NCBI GenBank assembly: GCA_963576725.1
Contig: OY755252.1
Coordinates: forward strand, 53,221,059-53,285,058
Direction of reading: 5' to 3'
DNA from: Azorinus chamasolen
Lineage: Eukaryota; Mollusca; Bivalvia; Cardiida; Solecurtidae
DNA: 64,000 nucleotides
The position numbers and the translations under genes were made by a program. Of the stretch, positions 43,957 to 54,460 are shown piece after piece (position 1 is the first letter of the stretch; every line of letters starts with the position of its first letter). A model generated the notes under the pieces. The model was not told the DNA's origin. It made no database searches and saw only the letters and a program-made list of their open reading frames with translations.

Positions 43957-45345
43957 GTAGTATTTGAGTACGCATCTTTATCTGACTACGCGCCTTTATC
44001 TGAGTACGCACCTTTTTTGAGTTATCTGATTACGCACCTTTAACTGATTATGCACTTTTGTGAGAGTACGCACGCTTATCTGACTACACACCTTTATTTG
44101 AGTACGCACCTTTATCTGAGTACGCACCTTTATCTGAGTACTCACGCTTATCTGAGTACGAACGCTTATCTGAGTACTCACCTTTATCTGAATATGCACC
44201 TTTATGTTAGTACGCACCTTTAAGTGAGTACGCGCGCTTATCTGAGTACGTACACTTATCTAAGTACGCACCTTTATCTGAGTACGCACCTTTATCTGAC
44301 TACGCGCCTTTATTTGAGTACGCACCTCTATCTGAGTATGCGCCATTATCTGACTACGCACCTTTATTTGAGTACTTACCTGTATATGGCTACACACAAT
44401 ATGCACCTTTGTCTGAGCAAGCACCTTTATCTGAGTGCGTACCTTTATATGAGTGCGTGTGCACCTTTATCTGAGTACGCACGCTTATCTGAGTACGCCC
44501 GTTTATCTGAGTACGCCCGTTTATCTGAGTACGCCCGTTTATCTGAGTACGCACGATTATCTGAGTATACCCGTTAATCTGAGTACACACTATTATCTGA
44601 GTACGCCCGTTTATCTGAGTACGCACGCTTATCTGAGTGCACATGCTTATCTGAGTACGCACCTTTATCTAAGTACGCACCTTTATCTGAGTGCGCACCT
44701 TTTTGTGAGTACACTCGTTTATCTGAGTATGCACGCTTATCAAAGTACGCACCTTTATCTGAGTACGAACGCTTATCTGAATACTCACCTTTATCTGAGT
44801 ACGCACCTTTATGTTAGTACGCACCTTTATGTGAGTAAGCACGCTTATCTTAGTACGCACCTTTATGTGAGTACGCACGCTTATCTGAGTACGCACCGTT
44901 TATCTAAGTACGCACGCTTATCTGAGTATGCACCTTTATGTGAGTACGCACGCTTATCTGAGTACGCACGCTTATCTTAGTACACACCTTTATCTGAGTA
45001 CGCACCGTTTATCTGAGTACGCACCTTTATCTGAGTACTCACGCTTATCTGAGTATGCACCTTTATGTGAGTACGCACGCTTATCTGAGTATGCATGCTT
45101 ATCTGAGGAGGCACCTTTATTCGAGTGCGCACCTTTATCTGAGTGTGTACCTTTATCTGAGTACGCACATTTATCTGAGTACGCACCTTTATTTGAGTGC
45201 GTACCTTTATCCGGGTATGTACATTTTATCTGAGTACACACCTTTATCTGACTACACGCGTCTATCTGATTACGCATTTGTTTTTGGAATACGCACCTTT
45301 ATCTGAGTACGCATATTTATTTAAGAACGCACCTTAATCTAACCC
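43957..45345. repeat. Minisatellite, 18-bp unit (TATCTGAGTACGCACCTT)
   Basis: More than 70 diverged copies of an 18-bp unit in 1.4 kb. Variants interchange CACCTT, CACGCT and CCCGTT. The unit is a multiple of three, so frames on both strands remain open as six-residue repeats (YLSTHL on +, RTQIKV on -). Neither has a plausible start context or domain, so I call no gene. Confidence 0.92.
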
Positions 45346-45483
45346 AAGACTATTTAGACCTAGTAGAAACTGTACTCAGATCTATATTATATCAAAATCA
45401 AATAAACCATACACTCATCAGACGGGTCCGTACGTGAGCTCGTCTGATCTGGATCTACTCTATTTGCAAAATGCATTATGTCG
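45346..45483. repeat. Family A-type segment splitting the minisatellite
   Basis: Nearly the same text as 50822-50965 (CATACACTCATCAGAC, GAGCTCGTCTGATCTGGATC). It lies between the main minisatellite and a short remnant at 45484-45565. Confidence 0.65.
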
Positions 45484-45565
45484 TATCGCGTTTATGTGAG
45501 TACGCACCTTTTTTGAAATACGCACCTTTATCTGAGTATGCATATTTATTAGAGTACGCACCTTT
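45484..45565. repeat. Minisatellite remnant, 18-bp unit
   Basis: Four diverged units (GAGTACGCACCTT and related) continue the array beyond the inserted segment. Confidence 0.7.
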
Positions 45566-45710
45566 AATCTGAATTGAAGAAACAACACCTTTTAGAAATA
45601 AATATAGGCAATATTTTTGTACATGAAAATTCCATGGCTGAATTGATTAGGACACCATCTAGATCATAAACTCCGATATTTATTCATGTAGTTGTCGTTA
45701 TAGTATTATT

Positions 45711-45828
45711 AGTTACATAGTCGTGTAGTGACCGGGTACGGGATGATACCTGGTTAGTAAATGTTATACAAATGTATGACATTTACTAACCAGGTATCGT
45801 CCCATACCCGGTCATTACACTATGTAAC
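45711..45828. mobile_element. Hairpin element, about 50-bp arms
   Basis: GTTACATAGTCGTGTAGTGA pairs with its complement ending ACTATGTAAC. The inner arms ATACCTGGTTAGTAAATG and CATTTACTAACCAGGTAT are almost perfect. Its structure resembles the hairpins at 59771-59884. Confidence 0.75.
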
Positions 45829-46119
45829 GAATTAACCCCACCGATGACCAATCTATATTCGATTAGTGCTCAGTTTCTTTTTCTCAATCTCGTCTGCGTC
45901 TAAGGAAGCAAACCGTTTCGCCATTTTTAAAAACAAACTAACGACAACTCTTACTGTAACTGTACCGTGTCAATTCGGCCCAACATCAATTCGGTACAGT
46001 CTTAATCGAGCTAACCAAAGTTATAACGGAAAACAAATCTAATAGAAGAATCCGTTATGTATTTAACTTTTAGTATTTGAATACGCACACATTTATCTGT
46101 TGCTCTGTCAAGAGAAACT
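45829..46119. other. Spacer, nothing recognised
   Basis: No gene or repeat seen apart from one GAATACGCACACATTTATC remnant of the minisatellite motif near 46079. Confidence 0.35.
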
Positions 46120-46440
46120 CTTTAAAACGACCACTTAATGAATTAAAATGGATGCTTGAAACAAAAAGTGGTTGCTTAATACTGAACGAAGATAATGTAA
46201 GCACAATAAAAACTCGATTTTTCGAACACTCAAATATGTATTATTTCTGATCTTTAAGACAGGTGGCAGTTTAATGCAGAGTGAAAGGCAATCTCCTCTA
46301 TGAGCTTTCTGTATAACTTTCATCCTGCATTAAGCAGTCACCTGCCTAAAAAGACACCTATTCTGCGTTACTGAAATTTGGAATAATCGAAATTTTACCG
46401 TCCCTCTAGTTGGTGGTCACATTAGACAGATTTCTCTTCG
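46120..46440. mobile_element. Family D miniature element
   Basis: AACGACCACTTAATGAATTA on the left, GTTGGTGGTCACATTAGACA on the right, and the inner stem CAGGTGGCAGTTTAATGCAG / CTGCATTAAGCAGTCACCTG (46259-46345). Confidence 0.6.
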
Positions 46441-47180
46441 CTTGCGATTTTGTTTCCTGATACTGTTTTTTTTAAAATAGGCATTTTTAAACTAGGCAGG
46501 ACATCAATTAGTTTTGATTCAAATGCTTATCTGAATCCAAACTATTTGTATAAACTATCACAACAATAACTGCTAGCATTTTGCAATAGTTCGGACGATT
46601 ATGAGTCGCTTTGTGACTCAACATCTAATCTGGATCCAAACTGTTTGACACACTGACGCTATTTGACTGACTTTTAAAAATAACAGAAGTGGGAGAAACA
46701 GTTATTTATGTTTTGAATTAAATAATCTCAAATGGCGACATATGGAAAGTTTGAAGATGACTGATATATATGTAATTAATAACTCATAAACACATAAACT
46801 GTTTCAATAATATATTTTGCAACAATCTCATCACGTGACCTGAGCACATATTGAACACAAACAAGTGTTGAATAATTATACACAACACAATATAAATAAT
46901 AAATACACTTAAAGCAAAAACGAACAAGTGAGATCAAAATCAATAGAATACTCATGAACTGGCATAAGTATATACTGGCACTTATCAACACTGACTACAC
47001 ACTATTAACATTATGTACAGATAAGAACAAAGAAAATAAATAAAGCAGTGAGTACACCGTACATTTGAGACACGAGATATTACCGCGTGAATATTCATGT
47101 AAGAAATAATGGTAATGATCGTATGGCAAAACACATCGTAAATCCTACTTACGAAAACCACTACGACTCTCATATCCGAA
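46441..47180. other. Spacer with a family B part
   Basis: 46600-46655 carries a degenerate family B dyad (TTATGAGTCGCTTTGTGACT, then GGATCCAAACTGTTTGACAC). No gene was recognised. Confidence 0.4.
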
Positions 47181-47316
47181 ATTACCTCACTGACTAGTAT
47201 GCTATGACATTATAATTACCTCACTGACTAGTATGCTATGACATTATAATTACCTCACTTTCTAGTATGCTATGACATTATAATTACCTCACTGACTAGT
47301 ATGCTATGACATTATA
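47181..47316. repeat. Tandem array, 34-bp unit
   Basis: Four almost identical copies of ATTACCTCACTGACTAGTAT plus GCTATGACATTATA, starting at 47181, 47215, 47249 and 47283. Confidence 0.95.
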
Positions 47317-47790
47317 ATTCTTAATTCTAACAATTCATAGTCAATAACTTCCCACAATTGCAACTTTTAGATTATTTCAGTAGTAAGATCACTCGTAAGC
47401 CGGATTGCATGTCAATATAAAAGTCTGAATAACAATAAAATTGAACATGTTTTAAATAAATCATTCAGATCTCTTCAACGCTATTACATATTGTACAGAG
47501 CTATTACATATTGTACAGATCTATTATTACAGATTTTACAGAGCTACAGGTAAAAGTTCGTACACATTTCTACACCAAATCCTATAATGTGGCCACTCTT
47601 TAGAATCGTACAGGGTTTGGTGGAGAAATAAAAGAGCTATTTTTGAAAATGTTTAATTTACGCATCTTATCTGGACCTGTGCATGTATTAACGCTTCTAC
47701 GTGGATTTTCAGTTCTTATCACACTATTAAAGAAATGTGTCTTCTTCTGCAACAAACTAAATTCAGACTTTTCAAAAAAATGTTTACCTG
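47317..47790. other. Spacer, one hairpin end
   Basis: TATAATGTGGCCACTCTTTA (47582) is a fragment of the TA-flanked hairpin family. No gene. Confidence 0.35.
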
Positions 47791-48022
47791 TTAACTCCAT
47801 GAATAATCATGTAAGAAATAATGACATTATAAATATCAATTTTATACTGGCGCATGGACACAGGAATGATAACTCTCGTATAACTCTCGTATAAATTGTA
47901 GAGTCAGGTCTGTATTAGTCCATACGCCAACCGAGAAAACTCTGACCAAGTCGTTTCTATGGAGACCATTTGATCTGGATCTACTCTGTTTTCAAATATG
48001 TATCTGTGGAGTAAATGATTAA
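47791..48022. mobile_element. Family A miniature element
   Basis: Starts TTAACTCCATGAATAATCAT and ends CTGTGGAGTAAATGATTAA. The inner half-dyad is ATTTGATCTGGATCTACTCT. Confidence 0.6.
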
Positions 48023-48083
48023 ATGATGCATGAAGAATAAATGCTTTAAATACTTTGACTACCCGTATATCCTCATTTCATTT

Positions 48084-48264
48084 ACAGTAGAACCTGTCTT
48101 AAGCGGCCATTCATGTATTGAAAGTCTTTAAAAGTAGACAAACGTAGAGCAGAAAGATCCTACAGTAACTATCTGAATGACTTTCACCCTGCATTAAGCC
48201 ACCACCTGTCTCCAAGACCGATACTTATACTAAATTTAACGTTTGGTATAGACGGGTTTACTGT
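48084..48264. mobile_element. Family D miniature element, complete
   Basis: ACAGTAGAACCTGTCTTAAG at the left and GGTATAGACGGGTTTACTGT at the right are inverted matches. The middle includes CTGCATTAAGCCACCACCTG. Confidence 0.7.
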
Positions 48265-48713
48265 AGCACCAAATCAACATTTTAGCGGACATCTATTTTG
48301 ACACCTCTGTCTTCGTACCACCGTCTATGAAACTTGACAAACGAATAGCTGTCCGTAAGGTACAATATACAGTCATAAATCTGCAGTCGATCTTTCTCTA
48401 AAATAAAGTCTAGGTCTCTTTTCTGTCCTATATTTAAAATGAGTATAATGTTATAACACATTTAAGATGAATTCTGAATGTTGCAAACATAAATCAAAAA
48501 CGTCCAGAGATTTGTTTTCCTTTAAGGCACTTGCATTAAATATAGAAAATTATGTATAGTTCATTAAATGCCGCTTTGGTTGGAGATCTTAAGTATTTTC
48601 CCAAATTGCCATTCACGACACAGATCGACGACCTGCCTCTCAAATTCCCTCATAGGTAAACGTTAGCTCATCTCTCCTCGTATGGCCAACCCCTCCTCGT
48701 TTGGTCACTCCTC
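48265..48713. other. 3' flank of the cysteine-rich peptide gene
   Basis: No repeat family was recognised. On the - strand this contains the 3' UTR of the gene at 48714-48950. I did not find a canonical AATAAA on that strand close to the stop. Confidence 0.35.
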
Positions 48714-48950
48714 CTAGACAATATTGTCACTACAAAGACATCGTCTCCGTCCGAATCCACTCACGATACATTGTTTTCCTATCCTCTCACACCGACCTTT
48801 ACCAGAAGCAAACCCACGCCGAATAGGAATGTCTACGCAAGCCCCTTTATCAAAGCGACATCTCCTCCTTCGTCCCTCAGTGTCCGTTATCAACATGGAG
48901 GCAATAAGCCCAAGTACAAATAACCTGACAATTGTTTTACTGTAGGCCAT
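48714..48950 (-). CDS. Secreted basic six-cysteine peptide (antimicrobial-like)
   Basis: 78 residues. Residues 1-26 form a signal peptide (MAYSKT, a hydrophobic core LFVLGLIASMLI, then TEG). The mature part starts with RRRR and is strongly basic (about 12 Arg and few acidic residues). Its six cysteines at 31, 38, 54, 61, 71 and 73 give C-x6-C-x15-C-x6-C-x9-C-x-C, ending in the CxC typical of defensin-like folds. The spacing differs from the CxxxC of classical CS-alpha-beta defensins and from big defensins as I know them. On the - strand a TTTATAT box lies about 40 bp upstream of the ATG. No intron is needed. A role in host defence is inferred from size, charge and cysteines only. The same DNA read on + (48724-48945) is a shadow frame. 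Confidence 0.65.
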   Translation of the reverse strand: MAYSKTIVRLFVLGLIASMLITDTEGRRRRCRFDKGACVDIPIRRGFASGKGRCERIGKQCIVSGFGRRRCLCSDNIV

Positions 48951-49989
48951 TTTCTAGCTGTGATGTATTGACTTCTCAGATATAAATAAAATGTTCGTCA
49001 CGAGCAGTATGCTACTTTCGCTTTCACTGGTGATGTTCTTTCGATTAAAGAGTTTATTGATCTGAAAAAGAACAATATAAAACCATAATGCTATGGATTA
49101 CTATTATTATTTATTCTATTATTATTAGCATTAATTAATTATTATTATTATTAAGATAATGATAATGGTGATGATTATTATCATTATTTACAAAATCAAC
49201 ATCATTTTAATGTATATGATGGATTAACTAACGAAGAAATAAAATGAATATTTATTTGAACAATGCAGAAAAAAATGGCTAAAAATTCAAAAAACATAGC
49301 CAAAATGATAACACTTATCACGCTATCCGCGACCCAACTCCTATTAACAAACAGCTTGGATCAAGATGAGATACTGAACAACTCGGCATCGCATCAATAT
49401 ACAAACTGGCACTCTGTCAATAATTTGTAAAAAGCTGGAGCGGATCAAAAGAGTAAAAATTTGAGCAGATTAAACTTTGAGCAGACATTAAATGTTTACA
49501 TGAAGTGAAAAAAGTTTACCTTCGCAGTAATATTCACTGTAAGCGTTCTCTTATACGTAAGGCACTAAGCCTAGCTGTAACAGTTTGCTTGTTTTCATTC
49601 ATTTCACTGTCATATTTATACAGGGGGAGTGATGCAATTCTATATTTAGATTAGCTTGCTCTGAATCAACGCCTTCTTGGGGAAAAGCCCAACGCAAGAT
49701 GTGACCATTAACAGTTTAAACGTGAGATACACATGCACTGTCATTAGCAAACAATATAGATCCAGATCAGAGGGCTTCTAGAGGAGCCATCTGTCCGTGT
49801 CTGCACTGTTTGTCATTCAAAAGTATCTAGCAAGTGTAAGCCTTTCCTACCGGTGGCTGTATAGTTAAACGCTGATGTTCGTTACAGCTTTGCAAAGGTC
49901 GTTCAGCGAAATATGTCTAATGACCTATAAATAGATTCACGGTAAACCCCAAGTGTCGCCAAATATACATTTAGAACTACAGTGTAATA
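48951..49989. other. Spacer with ATT microsatellite and family B/A dyads
   Basis: A TTATTATTATT-rich stretch lies at 49095-49190, a family B dyad at 49350-49420 (GATGAGATACTGAACAACTC) and a family A dyad at 49742-49816 (GAGGGCTTCTAGAGGAGCCA). No gene was recognised. Confidence 0.45.
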
Positions 49990-50052
49990 GTTTTTACTGC
50001 CTTTTAACAGACCTAGGTTTTGAAAATAAGGAGTGCAAACTTTTGTGCAAGC
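49990..50052 (+). CDS. Possible small exon with CxxxC motif
   Basis: An acceptor-like TGCCTTTTAACAG precedes a frame encoding LGFENKECKLLCKHAFARQ, then a weak donor CAG|GTTACA. CxxxC with basic residues is seen in defensin-type exons. No partner exon was identified and the frame is open beyond, so this is weak. Confidence 0.2.
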
Positions 50053-50741
50053 ATGCATTTGCTCGGCAGGTTACAGGTCAAATGTCAACAGGTTGGATTA
50101 TTGTTTGCATTACAGCTTTGCAAAAGATTCGCTGTAAAACCCATATGCAATCTTTGAATCCCAGACTACTGCTCGACAGTCAAAGAGATCGTCTGATCCA
50201 GTTCGTACTGTTTTAAAACCTCTACCGGTGACTTTATGATGACATACGGATCCAGATGAGACGCCGATTGCTCGACGTCTCATCAGGATCCAAACTGTTT
50301 GTCACTGTGACACCATTTTAAAAAAGATACGGAAGAATTAACTTATTTTTAGAATTGAAGCAGACGACAATATTTGCAGACGACAATTATTCAGAGTGCA
50401 GAAGGTTAACAGTTTGCCCAAAATTAAGATGACGCTTGTTATCTTTTTCCTTTATTTGCAAAACTCTTTTTTCAGTTTTTTTCTTTTCGTTTGTTTTTGA
50501 CCTTTTTGTTTTATTTCCCCCTTTGGTATTTGAGGGTCCTGTAAATGTTTTAAATTCACTCTTTGAGCAAACATTTATAAGATTTCAATTGTGTATATAA
50601 TATAACATGTTATATGTGTTTGTGAGGTGTAGAGAGGGATGGTTCCCCGACCCTCATACACCAATTACGGGGATAATAAAGGTTTAAAAAGAAAAGAAAA
50701 ATAAAGATGACGCTCACTGTAAGCGTTAATGTCTGTTTAAC
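50053..50741. other. Spacer with family B dyad
   Basis: 50240-50308 is a clear family B dyad (GATGAGACGCCGATTGCTCG / CGTCTCATCAGGATCC). The remaining T-rich sequence shows no gene. Confidence 0.45.
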
Positions 50742-50982
50742 AGTTTAATTCATGAATATTCATGTAAGAAATAATTACATCATAAATATTGATTAGATGC
50801 ATTTTTATTATGCCATATGAACCCAAGACCATTTAGAGCTAGTAGAAGCTGTAGGATCAGATCTATAGTATATCAAAATCACATAAACCATACACTCATC
50901 AGACTCATCAGTGAGCTCGTCTGATCTGGATCTACTCTATTTGCAAAGTGCATTAAGTCGTATCGCTGGAGTAACGGGTTAA
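50742..50982. mobile_element. Family A miniature element
   Basis: Starts TTTAATTCATGAATATTCAT and ends CGCTGGAGTAACGGGTTAA. The interior 50822-50965 matches 45346-45483. Confidence 0.65.
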
Positions 50983-51082
50983 AATCTGATGCGACCTGTA
51001 CTTTTTTGAGATTTATTCAAGCTGTTTAGGAACTACTGGCCAAGTGTAAGGGAGGGTGGGTTCTGATGAGACGTCGAGTTGG

Positions 51083-51540
51083 CCCGGTAAAGGTTATAAC
51101 CCATTCACTAACAGTTAACCTGGTAAAGGTTATAGGTAAAGGTTATAACCCATTCACTAACAGTTAACCTGGTAAAGGTTATAGGTAAAGGTTATAACCC
51201 ATTCACTAACAGTTAACCTGGTAAAGGTTATAGCCCATTCACTAACAGTTAACCCGGTAAACTAACAGTTAACCCGGTAAAGGTTATAACCCATTCACTA
51301 ACAGTTAACCCGGTAAAGGTTATAACCCATTCACTAACAGTTAACCTGGTAAAGGTTATAGCCCATTCACTAACAGTTAACCCGGTAAACTAACAGTTAA
51401 CCCGGTAAAGGTTATAACCCATTCACTAACAGTTAACCTGGTAAAGGTTATAACCCATTCACTAACAGTTAACCTGGTAAAGGTTATAACCCATTCACTA
51501 ACAGTTAACCTGGTAAAGGTTATAACCCATTCACTAACAG
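51083..51540. repeat. Tandem array, 36-bp unit
   Basis: About 12 copies of a unit with AACCCATTCACTAACAGTTA and ACCTGGTAAAGGTTAT. Some units carry an extra 15-bp GGTAAAGGTTATA duplication, and two are shortened to AACCCGGTAAACTAACAG. These length classes show recent slippage. Confidence 0.93.
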
Positions 51541-53184
51541 CCCCCTCCTTTCTTTATATAGATTCAACCTTTTTGAGTTAATCTACCTAAAAACTGCATT
51601 TACTTAAGAAAATGAAACGTTTTGAATTTAGTAGTTTTGAAACCATTTCATAAATACAGCATTTGATCCTTTGGTGTAGATGTTCCGTTTATCACAACGG
51701 GTTCAACATTGACTTTTACAGGGGCGTCAAAATACGTCACTATGAGGGAATGGGTGAATGATTTCCTTCATATAAACGTATTTGCAAACACAGAAGAGCC
51801 AGATCAGGCCGCTCTCATAGAACCGTCTGATCAGGGTCAGCTCTGTTTACTAATGGAATTGAAAGATCTGTTTCTTTAGTCTCTAAAACAGCTATAGTAC
51901 TTCAACTTCCATCTTTCTTTCTAACTATTTTGTCCATGACTGTTCAGTAGGTATTGCCATTCGGAGTAAATATAAAACAGGAGAAGTCTTAATCGAAAGT
52001 AAGTGAAAGTTACTGCAGATCGCAGTTTGAGCAAACATAGTTTCTTGATCTTTCCCGATGACTGCTTGGCTTTGAGGTCCGGGTCGAATAATTAGTCAAG
52101 TTAATGACATACAAAATGTTTAATATGCTTGCAGGATATGTACAAGAATTGTAACAAGTGATGACGTTATGGAGTCAAGAGTTTTAACCACTATTGTCGT
52201 ATCTGTCCTATGAAATCTTCTGTCGCTGATGGAGACCAGACTCGCATTTAGCAAACAGCTTGGATCTAGATCAAACGCCCAGTAACTCGACGTCTACTCA
52301 GACTCTATGCTGTTTGACGCTGACCTGACTCTACACTGTTTGACACCGACCTGACTCTACACTGTTTGACACTGGGTCCATAGTTTCTCAACGTTTGATC
52401 GAATGGGAAGAAGTCAATAGCATGAGAGATGTGAATTAGGGTCTATGGCCCTTATTCGTCTCTCTCCCATCTGGCCATCAGCTGCGGCCAAACTACTGCC
52501 ATTAAAGACTGTTCTATGCTATGCTTTTAGTAAAACCAGTTGTTGCTTTGCTATTTTAAGCACCATGTGAATTATAAGACTACATTAAAGTTTAGTTGAG
52601 ACAGGATACCATGTCTGTACGTATACGTACACGTCCGGGTCCTGCTACTATGAGTGCTTTGATTTGCTGATTAGGTGCCATATTGCTATTTTGCGGCGCC
52701 TGCATTACAATTAGGTTATTCAGAAGGAAGTGTTATAATAATCAAGTTTCGGTTTACTGGTGCTAAACAACTATAAATATATCAACCTACCAAGTGAGCT
52801 TTGGAAGTGCTATCTTTAATATTTTGTTGCTTTGTGTTAAGCCCAAGTGTATTGTGCGAGTGCTATTGAATGTTGTATGCTTTTTGTTTTAAGGCCAAGT
52901 GTATATTGGCAGTGCTATCTTGAACTGAACGTTTCATGCTTTTCGTTTTAAGGCCAAGTGTATATTGGCAGTGCTTATTTGAACATTTGTGTTTTATATA
53001 AAGACTATTATCGTTTAGTAATACATTTAACAAACCGGTTCACGCCCATCATTCGCCATTGTTAGGGAACTTAAATTTATTAAAATATATAGAAATGAAT
53101 ACTAGTTTGTGTACAATTCTCTTCCTATGATAAGATGTAAGGGAAGGAATTTATTCCTAGTGTGGAGGAACTACACGTTCCCTC
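51541..53184. other. Spacer with family A/B dyads and a 3-copy repeat
   Basis: Family A dyad at 51784-51850; family B at 52246-52320 with an extra repeated ACTCTACACTGTTTGACAC (52328-52370). Three diverged copies of a unit of about 63 bp (GTTTTAAGGCCAAGTGTATA) lie at 52800-52990. No gene was recognised. Confidence 0.45.
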
Positions 53185-53400
53185 TTACACAATCGGAGGG
53201 GGAAAAAGCAGAAAAGGAATTTTTGCTTTTTCAAAGGCCGATTTAAGGTTACGACATTCAAAAGCGGACCTAGGGCCAGAATATTCTATTTTGAAACCAT
53301 GTTCGAAGCCCTTAGCCAGTAATTGGGCATCATTAGATTTATCATAGTCCAGTAAGCAGTGCTGCAGATTTTGAACTTTAATGGGGGACTGTCCTAAATG
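53185..53400 (-). pseudogene. Start of DIRS-like pol, truncated
   Basis: In the - strand frame that follows gag, residues read SPIKVQNLQHCLLDYDKS, then LLAKGFEHGFKIEYSGP and ECRNLKSA. This arrangement is typical of the N-terminal part of pol in DIRS-type retrotransposons with tyrosine recombinase. The frame stops at 53185, and no reverse transcriptase, RNase H or recombinase follows. The upstream part of the same open frame (53400-53826) overlaps gag and is not considered coding. Confidence 0.55.
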
Positions 53401-53434
53401 TAAACAATGATGGAAGTCTTGGGTGCATGGACAA

Positions 53435-54460
53435 TTAGAAACGCTGTGTGAACTGGGCTGAGCGTGGCCTGAAAGATTGAGTTGCCGATCGCGGAGTAAA
53501 ATGTCTTGGGCGGAAGCTCCACATGCCCCTTCCTGCCCTCGGCTGAACGGATGTGCGTTGTTGGTTGCAGAGACGAGATGGGTGGTCAGCACTGCAATTA
53601 AGACAGACATGGCGATACTGACACGTAGAACGGGAACAAGAAGACAGGTTGAAATCAAAACATTTCCTATCACTGCCGAAAAAACTTGTACTTGGCCCCA
53701 TACACAACAGCCAAAGTTCCTGGTCAATGGTAGCAAATGAGACTGTTGTCGGGCTGGCTGCCAGCCTAAGTCTAAATTGAGTATCGTAACTGAGCCAACC
53801 CAAGCCCCTGTGTCGCTTAGCTGCAAGGCGAATAACAGAAAAATATTTTAAAAGTGCCTGGGCTTTAGTTGGGTGTGCAGTAATGTAAATACTAATATAT
53901 ATCAGAAAAGCGTCGGACCATTCTTCGATATTAGAGATTTTCTTAACGTTTGCCGGGGCCATTGTTAGTAAGCCCTCGCGACTGACGGTGAGTTTAGGCC
54001 CCTGAACAGTGTGCGGCGCGGACTCGGGAACAAGGGTAGACAGCTCGACAAACTGTCCCTGTGTTATTTTGTCACGGGTGGTTGCGTTGACCCCTATTCC
54101 CAATGCCGCACCGACACTGATCAATGGAGCAGGCTGCCCAATAACATCAGGCAGAATGATACCACCTATATTACCTAGCTGAGGAGCCTGAATAGGCTGC
54201 GTCTCTTGTTCCTGTGGGACCAATAACTGCTCTGGGACCAATAACGGCTCTGGTTGGGCTTGCGGTTGGGCGACATTAACCACGGGTAGGGTTTCCGGTT
54301 GAAGCGGCGGTGGGAACTGGATCTCCTGCTGCAGGGCATGGTTGTCTGGCTGTTTGACTATAGGCTCCACATTCTCTGGCGGAGCCAACCGTCCTGGGGT
54401 TTTCCTTTTCCTTGAAGAACGTCTCATGATCATGTAACGAGATAAGAAAACAAGTGTCAC
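53435..54460 (-). CDS. gag: DIRS-like retrotransposon gag protein
   Basis: An intact 341-residue ORF; a start at the internal MIMRRSSRKRK (Met 10) is also possible. Residues about 20-110 are rich in Pro, Gln and Glu. Residues 175-255 hold ISNIEEWSDAFLIYISIYIT and LGWLSYDTQFR...IDQELWLL, the pattern I associate with gag of DIRS/tyrosine-recombinase retrotransposons. A double zinc knuckle follows: C267-x7-C275-x4-C280-x3-H284, then C286-x2-C289-x3-H293-x4-C298. The C-terminus is Arg/Phe rich (RPRHFTPRSATQSFRPR). The protein would package element RNA. The copy looks younger than its truncated pol suggests. Confidence 0.7.
   Translation of the reverse strand: MTLVFLSRYMIMRRSSRKRKTPGRLAPPENVEPIVKQPDNHALQQEIQFPPPLQPETLPVVNVAQPQAQPEPLLVPEQLLVPQEQETQPIQAPQLGNIGGIILPDVIGQPAPLISVGAALGIGVNATTRDKITQGQFVELSTLVPESAPHTVQGPKLTVSREGLLTMAPANVKKISNIEEWSDAFLIYISIYITAHPTKAQALLKYFSVIRLAAKRHRGLGWLSYDTQFRLRLAASPTTVSFATIDQELWLLCMGPSTSFFGSDRKCFDFNLSSCSRSTCQYRHVCLNCSADHPSRLCNQQRTSVQPRAGRGMWSFRPRHFTPRSATQSFRPRSAQFTQRF

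Noticed and set aside
44224..45306. Long repeated open frames (YLSTHL-type on +, RTQIKV-type on -) as repeat-protein genes
   Set aside because: They follow from an 18-bp unit without stops. Frames on both strands are open and there is no start context, signal or conserved domain.
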